Assembly: GCA_024449915.1 (NCBI GenBank)
Contig: JAMZAV010000317.1
Location: forward strand, 441,501-505,500
DNA: 64,000 nt
Direction: 5' to 3'
DNA from: Sweltsa coloradensis
Lineage: Eukaryota > Arthropoda > Insecta > Plecoptera > Chloroperlidae
The notes under the pieces were generated by a model. That model had not been told where the DNA came from. It did not search any database and worked only from the letters and a program-made list of their open reading frames with translations. Below, piece after piece: positions 60,414-64,000 of the stretch (positions are counted from its first letter, which is position 1; each line of letters starts with the position of its first letter). The position numbers and the translations under genes are program-made.

Positions 60414-60527
60414 TTGTGGTTTCGTTGACAATTTTTAGGTCACATTTTCCATCATCCCCCATTCGGTATCCATACATTTTGCCGCCGTCCCAATGGACCT
60501 TGAACCAGTTTTCAGAAGGTGCGGAAC
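60414..60527 (-). CDS. MIB/HERC2 domain, second-half exon (domain 2)
   Basis: This 114-bp exon completes domain 2: WFKVHWDGG followed by [14 protein letters not shown] and NETT. The acceptor is TTGTTGTAG and the donor ACAA/GTAAGT, phase 1 at both ends. It is one codon longer than its duplicate at 61,773-61,883, because it starts GSAPSEN where the other has GASSEN. About 200 bp downstream on the minus strand the intron contains a long foldback element (59,265-60,200). Confidence 0.82.
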
Positions 60528-61210
60528 CTACAACAAGATGCTGGTGTTGTGTTACAGAGTTCATCCGCTTGGTAATCCTACTCAGCCTAGTGATACAATA
60601 TGAATCTCGGGTGGAAATACAGCCGTGTCAGAACCAATCTTAACAGTCATTCAACTCAACCAGCTTTTGACGGGATGACTAGCATTCAGATTTATTTGTT
60701 AAATAAGTTGGCTTTTTTGCTACATAACACGAATATAAATGATAGCAAAGAATTACAAACTTGCCGCCGAATAAGTTTGATATTTTATTCTGATTGATAG
60801 GCCTACGACTGATTGTTCGGAAATAGCATACAAGCAAATGCATTGCGCATTATTTGTATTTTAAGGTTAAGGTGGACATGTTCGAAAATTTGCCTTCATT
60901 TTAATATCTAATCCTGGATTTAAGATTCTAGTTCAACTTGGGATGTCTTTGTTTAGCAATTTGGCAGAGCTGAACATTGTTATTCAATTGGAACTGGCTT
61001 AATATTATCTAAATATAATATTTCTCATTTATGCTATCAACACTTGTAATCCAAGTGTTCCATTAGACTTGTCATCCCATTCCCATGAACCCTGAAGTCA
61101 CAGCAGGCTATCTGTGATTACAATTTGGATAAGTTCTGGAATTCAAATTTGTTATCCCCTCAGCGTCTTAACATTGTACCTGAAGAAATTCCGTCGTCCT
61201 GGACACCTAC

Positions 61211-61351
61211 CTGTAACTGTTCCCCTTGTTCCCGCCTTCCCGTCCTGGTCACCGTACTCCCAGTCCTTGCCCCTCACCACCCTGGTACCCGTCTTCATCA
61301 TCGCAGCCATCTCGCTGCAACTAGGCTCCTCGCCGGACACGACGCTAGGAC
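61211..61351 (-). CDS. MIB/HERC2 domain, first-half exon (domain 2)
   Basis: This 141-bp phase 1-1 exon has the same [14 protein letters not shown] core as the exon at 63,328. The donor is ACAG/GTAGGT. The acceptor side holds a duplicated GTCCAG, giving two in-frame AGs six bases apart, so a two-residue alternative start of the exon is possible. The direct repeat CCTGGACAC (plus strand) lies on both sides of the exon; the same flanking repeat is the likely seed of the array at 43.5-48.8 kb. Confidence 0.8.
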
Positions 61352-61772
61352 CTGGACCTGGACACACAACTCGTTATCACCTCTGGAGTATTAGACACGA
61401 TGATGTATTAGTCGCTGTTCCTCCATGAGCCGTCGTCATAACATTGATGACGTGCGAATAACGCCCAACCAGTAATCGGTAATCAAAATATAAGCTTGCC
61501 GGTTGGCCGTGAATCACAAGCGGACGACCCCCTGGAACCTACATTATCTACTTCAGATGGCATAGTCATCATGTAGTATGCGGTAAGTGCAATGCCAATG
61601 TCAAATTCGTAAAAAACTTCCTGAATGAAATGAAGATTTTAAAATCTAGGCTGACACACATTATTGAACATTGAGGTAGTCTTGTAAGAAGAGTGCTTGC
61701 GTGGGTGAGTGCGTTGAAGTTTAAACCATGGATTATTCTTTGAAGGAATTTTCAATTTGTTGTGTAACTTAC

Positions 61773-61883
61773 TTGTGGTTTCGTTGACAATTTTTAGGTC
61801 ACATTTTCCATCATCCCCCATTCGGTATCCATTCATTTCGCCGCCGTCCCACTGGACCTTGAACCAGTTTTCAGAAGATGCGC
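61773..61883 (-). CDS. MIB/HERC2 domain, second-half exon (domain 1)
   Basis: This 111-bp exon encodes the C-terminal half of the MIB/HERC2 fold. It carries WFKVQWDGG, then [14 protein letters not shown], the usual closing strand of the family, and ends NETT. The acceptor is TTGTTGCAG and the donor is ACAA/GTAAGT; both ends are phase 1. It joins the 63,328-63,468 exon to complete one domain. It is nearly identical to the exon at 60,414-60,527, reflecting a segmental duplication of this part of the gene. Confidence 0.82.
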
Positions 61884-61927
61884 CTGCAACAAGATGCTTG
61901 TGTTAAGTTTCAGAGTTCATCCGATTG

Positions 61928-62350
61928 CATTGATATTAAACCCCTATAGTAGGCTAGATTAGCAGTGTCCAATACTTCCGCACAGGCGCGAGCGTAACAA
62001 ATTGAAGCGTCAAAAATCCAGTTCAAGATGGCGATTTGGCGTTTTAATTTATGCTATTTCAAAGCAATAAAGTATTTTACTGGATTGTGCGATATGGTTT
62101 TAGCTTGTGCAGCATGATATTGAATTAACAGAAACAATAATAAGTTATTGCATAAGGGAATTTAGTAATCATTTGATGTTAAAATCTAGTATGCTCAGCT
62201 GTCAAACTGGCGGCCATCTTTAAAAATATTCGGTCTTCAAATCGCTCCCATTTGATTAACATGTAAACTGTCATTTCAAGATGGCTTCCAATTGTAACGG
62301 AAGTGTACCACCGACTGCTAATCTAGCCTAACAGTAGTTAAATATCAATA
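61928..62350 (-). mobile_element. MITE copy B with 8-bp target duplication
   Basis: Flanked by TCCGATTG on both sides (61,920-61,927; 62,351-62,358), with end motifs ATTGATATT and an inner pair GGCTAGATTAGCAGT. The undisrupted counterpart in the other copy of the segmental duplication (TCCGCTTG near 60,563) shows the empty site. Confidence 0.75.
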
Positions 62351-62365
62351 TCCGATTGGTAATCC

Positions 62366-62698
62366 CACTGCCTCCTAGATGTTGCTCATGGCTCCTCGTT
62401 CCCTGCCTGTTCACGCGCACAGAGTTGTCCTGGCAGCGCTAGTTACCGCCCCCAAAAGCTCAGTTTTATTTTTGTTATTGTTAAATTAAAATTTGAAATT
62501 TAATTTAAATTCAATTTAAATTGAACATAGAAAGTCTGAATTTACAAAAAAGATGACATTTTAATCGTCTCTACTTGACAACAAAAACAAAACAGAGCTT
62601 TTGGGGACGGTAACTAGCGCTAGAATGGTCAACAATCAAAACTTGTTGCGTAGACAGGCAGGGAACGAGGAGCAACGAGCAACATCTAGGAGGCAATG
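62366..62698. mobile_element. Long-TIR element with GGTAATCC target duplication
   Basis: A 333-bp element whose two ends (CACTGCCTCCTAGATGTTG and its inverse) are inverted repeats of about 100 bp. The 8-bp duplication GGTAATCC lies at 62,358-62,365 and 62,699-62,706. The same 8-mer occurs once, uninterrupted, at 60,571-60,578 in the other duplicate. The 8-bp duplication suggests hAT-type mobilisation. Confidence 0.8.
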
Positions 62699-63327
62699 GG
62701 TAATCCTATTCAGCCAAGTGATACAATATGAATCTCGGGAGGAAAAACAGCTGTGCCATAACCAATCTCAACAGTCATCCAACTCAACCAGCTTTTGACG
62801 GGATGACCTTGCATTCAGATGTATTTATGAAAAAAGGTGGCTTCTTGACTATGAATATAATAAATGATAGCAAGGAATAACATTCATGCAACTGAATAAG
62901 ATTTAAAATTTTATTTTGATTGGTACGGGTTATTGTTCGGAGCTAACTAACTAGATAATGCATTGCTTATTATATTAACTTTATTTTAAGGTAAAGGTCA
63001 CATTTCCGAAAATAATGGCTTTATTTTAATACCTAATGGTAAATTCTAGATTCTAGTTCAGCTTGGTATGTCTTTGTTTGGCAAGTGGCAAAGGGGAACA
63101 TTATTTAATTGGAAATATCATTAAAATATAATATTTTTCTCCTCCATGTCCTAAACTCTTGTAATCCAAGTGTTCCATTAGACTCAAGTCATCCCATTCC
63201 CATTAACCTTGATATCACAGCAGGCTATCTGTGATTACAATTCGGATAAACTCTGGAATTCAAATTTTTTATCCCATCAGCGTCTCAACATTGTACCTGA
63301 AGAAATCCCGTTGTCCTGGACACCTAC

Positions 63328-63468
63328 CTGTGACTGTTCCCCTTGTTCCCGCCTTCCCGTCCTGGTCACCGTACTCCCAGTCCTTGCCCCTCACCACCCT
63401 GGTACCCGTCTTCATCATCGCAGCCATCTCGCTGCAACTAGGCTCCTCATTGGACTCGACGTCCGCAC
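63328..63468 (-). CDS. MIB/HERC2 domain, first-half exon (domain 1)
   Basis: This 141-bp internal exon encodes the N-terminal half of a MIB/HERC2-type domain. The diagnostic stretch [14 protein letters not shown] is followed by a GT(R)GTVTG turn, and SCSEMAAMM precedes it. The intron before it ends TGTCCAG and the donor reads ACAG/GTAGGT. The exon is entered and left in phase 1, so adding or skipping it keeps the frame. The domain's second half is on the next exon downstream on the minus strand (61,773-61,883). In Mind bomb proteins this fold binds Notch-ligand tails, and HERC2 is a ubiquitin ligase; no RING, ankyrin or HECT segment is visible here, so the role of this protein is unknown. The gene's 5' end lies beyond the right edge of the window. 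Confidence 0.82.
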
Positions 63469-63480
63469 CTGGACACATTA

Positions 63481-64000
63481 TTTAACTTCGCTTTATCACT
63501 ATAGATTACCCAACGTTGCAATTTTTGCGCTATAACTTTGCACCCTATCTCATAACACAGAAGTACATCTTGATCACTGATAATTACGTCATGCTGAACA
63601 AAAAGAGGTATTTCTAATTAGCTTTTAACTTAAATACAGAAGACAGTTTGAAACAGCATGGAACTTTAATATAGTGGCACTCCTGTATAGAATAACAAAA
63701 CAAAACGTTGCTCGTAAAAATAAATATATATAATCTGGAGGATTACTTAACAACTGAATTATACAGGAAAGTTGAAGTATCAGCAAAGGATACATTTACA
63801 TTTGCAGTAACTGTAATAATTGCCATTTTTACCACATTTTACGAAAGAATCGACTATTTTAAACAAATAAAATTGTACTAACGTCAACATAGAATAAATC
63901 AACAAAAACATTGACCTAGTCATAATAAACCGATTTTGTAAGTGTTATTTGTAACATTGATATTAGTTCGGGAATCTCAATGCTTTCCGAGAGTACAATA
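63481..64000. other. Intron sequence of the MIB/HERC2 gene
   Basis: Upstream of the 63,328-63,468 exon on the minus strand. No further second-half exon is visible before the window edge. Confidence 0.4.

Larger units (their letters stand above)
60195..63480. repeat. Segmental tandem duplication of MIB/HERC2 second-half plus first-half exons
   Basis: 60,195-61,380 and 61,535-63,480 are two copies of one segment: a shared region beginning around CAGATGGCA, a second-half exon, intron and a first-half exon. The longer second copy is explained by two insertions (61,928-62,350 and 62,366-62,698). Confidence 0.8.

Overview
This is an AT-rich, intron- and transposon-dense eukaryotic window. GT-AG split coding exons, a 5S-rRNA-derived SINE, tRNA-derived SINEs, 8-bp-TSD hAT elements, non-LTR retrotransposon tails and Helentron-like elements point to an invertebrate animal. 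The phylum cannot be fixed from the sequence; an arthropod or a lophotrochozoan are both possible. Nothing bacterial or viral is evident.

Two host gene systems are recognisable. (1) A large minus-strand gene enters at the right edge. It encodes repeated MIB/HERC2-type domains, each split over two exons: a 141-bp first half (63,328-63,468; 61,211-61,351; 57,658-57,798; 50,556-50,696) and a second half of about 111-114 bp (61,773-61,883; 60,414-60,527; 51,414-51,527; a degraded 99-bp one at 50,353-50,451). All boundaries are phase 1. Downstream, at 43,515-48,760, the first-half exon alone has become a tandem array of about 34 copies of a 153-bp unit. A coiled-coil C-terminal exon candidate lies at 41,558-41,720, with a broken relative at 39,840-40,012. 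(2) A plus-strand two-exon gene (26,146-26,209 joined to 28,057-28,247) encodes a small secreted protein with a signal peptide and six cysteines. A minus-strand paralogue (terminal exon 17,833-18,052) has the same cysteine spacing. Its exon start plus splice acceptor has been amplified into a 142-bp tandem array (about 18,000-21,257). Two unrelated genes thus each carry an array grown from one of their own exons; I consider this the most interesting feature of the window.

Layout: 0-17 kb is mobile-element territory (foldback element, Helentron-like copies, two tandem-repeat clusters, a palindrome, two adjacent hAT elements containing a LINE fragment and a TIR element with a tRNA-like core, a 5S SINE, a MITE). 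17.8-21.3 kb holds the cysteine-rich paralogue and its array. 22-26 kb has a MITE and LINE tails. 26-28.4 kb holds the secreted-protein gene. 28.8-38 kb is a LINE fragment, Helentron-like elements and SINEs. 38-41 kb is sparse. 41-63.5 kb is the MIB/HERC2 gene, with introns full of repeats.

The stretch 41.1-51.3 kb shows homopolymer-type base noise, and the 18.2-21.1 kb array shows deletion-type noise. Copy numbers and reading frames there may be affected by assembly error.
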